Made by a program: the position numbers and the translations under genes. 64,000 nucleotides of DNA from Pomacea canaliculata (lineage: Eukaryota > Mollusca > Gastropoda > Architaenioglossa > Ampullariidae), in the NCBI RefSeq assembly GCF_003073045.1, contig NC_037596.1, positions 26,076,392 through 26,140,391 of the forward strand, given 5' to 3'. Positions 63,172-64,000 of this stretch are shown in pieces; position 1 is the stretch's first letter; the number at the start of each line of letters is the position of its first letter. Below the pieces are notes generated by a model. It saw only the letters and a list, made by a program, of their open reading frames with translations, had not been told where the DNA came from and ran no database searches.

Positions 63172-64000
63172 GCCCTGCACAGGAGATGCTTTCACCGTTG
63201 CACTGCACCTGCGCTGTTCTAATTCTCGCCCCACATCCTGTTTATGGAAACCATAGTCTGTCGCTCCACCAGGTGCTAGACAAATGCTCTGTGTTTAAAT
63301 CAGTTTTTGGATTCTGTTATTTTGATATTGAATATACTTTATTTCCAGACAGTGAAAGAATAAAGCAAACGGGAAAGAAATATTTTTTAAAAAATCGAAC
63401 AAGGGAGATAACTAGGGTAGCCATTTAAGGCAAGACTAAAAAACATGTTGGTGTCTAGTTCTTGGACTTGTTTACTATGAGGATAACTCTCTTAAGCTCA
63501 CCATTAGTAAACAACCCTGACGTTGAAAGAAATGTACAGAGGTCCTTGGCTCAAACCCTAATCCTCATTTTCTTTCTTTTTTTCATATTTTTTTTTTTTC
63601 TTTTTTTTAGCTTTGTATTCGTAAATGCTAGAGGATAGGTCTATGTGATCAAAGTCTTCAAGCATAGACACTATTCCTGGACACAGCGATACAAGTGGCT
63701 TTGTTTGTTTACTGGTGTCTGGAACCGAGCCTGACGCCATATTATGTCGAGGGGTTGGATTACACTGACGTCACAGCACGTGATATTGTGGAGAAGAAGT
63801 CGTACCTTGTTCTTGGTAGTTGTTGTTCGTGATTGAAATAAGATTGCTGGGTATGAACCATTCCAGTCACAAATTTGAACCATGAACAATTCAATCGCGC
63901 GTAGCTTTATGACTTTGTTTTCAATAGGTTAAGCAGGAATTGTTGTGTCTATCAAACCCTGCTTCACAAGACTTTGAAGGCAAGAGGTTCGCTTCTTTGT

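Larger units (their letters stand above)
58331..64000. other. Gene-poor region, part 6
   Basis: No gene supported. It contains a GAT repeat (59738-59770), the hairpin at 60273-60354, a CAG repeat (63148-63171), a copy of AAGGGAGATAACT (63401-63413) and TGACGTCA sites at 59974, 63046 and 63766. GC-richer patches lie at 59880-60120 and 61440-62150. Confidence 0.45.

Noticed and set aside
30776-64000. Search for retroviral, LTR or other capsid-bearing elements
   Set aside because: No paired long terminal repeats, protease, reverse transcriptase or integrase motif was seen by eye.

Overview
This looks like a metazoan nuclear contig. Genes have many short exons with GT-AG introns, and the intergenic DNA is AT-rich and full of microsatellites. 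There is no operon structure and no Shine-Dalgarno spacing. Phase-1 exon modules (Ig, LDLa), a RING/B-box/coiled-coil gene, tRNA-like SINE pieces and clustered small secreted-protein paralogues suggest a lophotrochozoan, most likely a gastropod mollusc. That placement is an impression from style, not a marker-based identification.

Layout. (1) 0.5-11 kb: three related genes for single-pass membrane proteins with two Ig-like domains each. Two lie on + (509-3271 and 4292-7314) and one on - (8283-10966), convergent with the second. All share one exon plan: each Ig domain is split over two exons, domain boundaries are phase 1, the cut inside domain 2 is phase 0, and the last exon carries stalk, membrane helix and tail. 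(2) 12.3-17.1 kb: two + strand genes for small secreted proteins with three LDL-receptor class A (LDLa) modules, both damaged here. (3) 18.5-20.7 kb, - strand: a TRIM-like RING, B-box, coiled-coil and C-terminal propeller-like gene with three apparent frame slips. (4) 25.8-30.6 kb, - strand: two more three-LDLa genes on a direct tandem duplication with a 3.1 kb period. The distal copy is intact; the proximal copy has a one-base insertion. (5) 30.8-64 kb: no gene I can support. It holds simple repeats, faint SINE and decayed coding traces, one strong hairpin and a marked excess of the palindrome TGACGTCA.

Inferred working picture: the first 31 kb puts cell-surface Ig receptors, cleavable secreted LDLa proteins and an intracellular RING E3 ligase candidate side by side. 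The paralogues differ in sequence, and several carry a null lesion in this haplotype. Polymorphic invertebrate immune or recognition loci look like this, but the sequence alone does not prove that function. Many of the lesions are single-base indels, several of them in short homopolymers, so uncorrected assembly error is a real competing explanation.

Exon borders were read by eye from splice consensus, reading phase and paralogue comparison. Most should be good to the base; weak ones are flagged.
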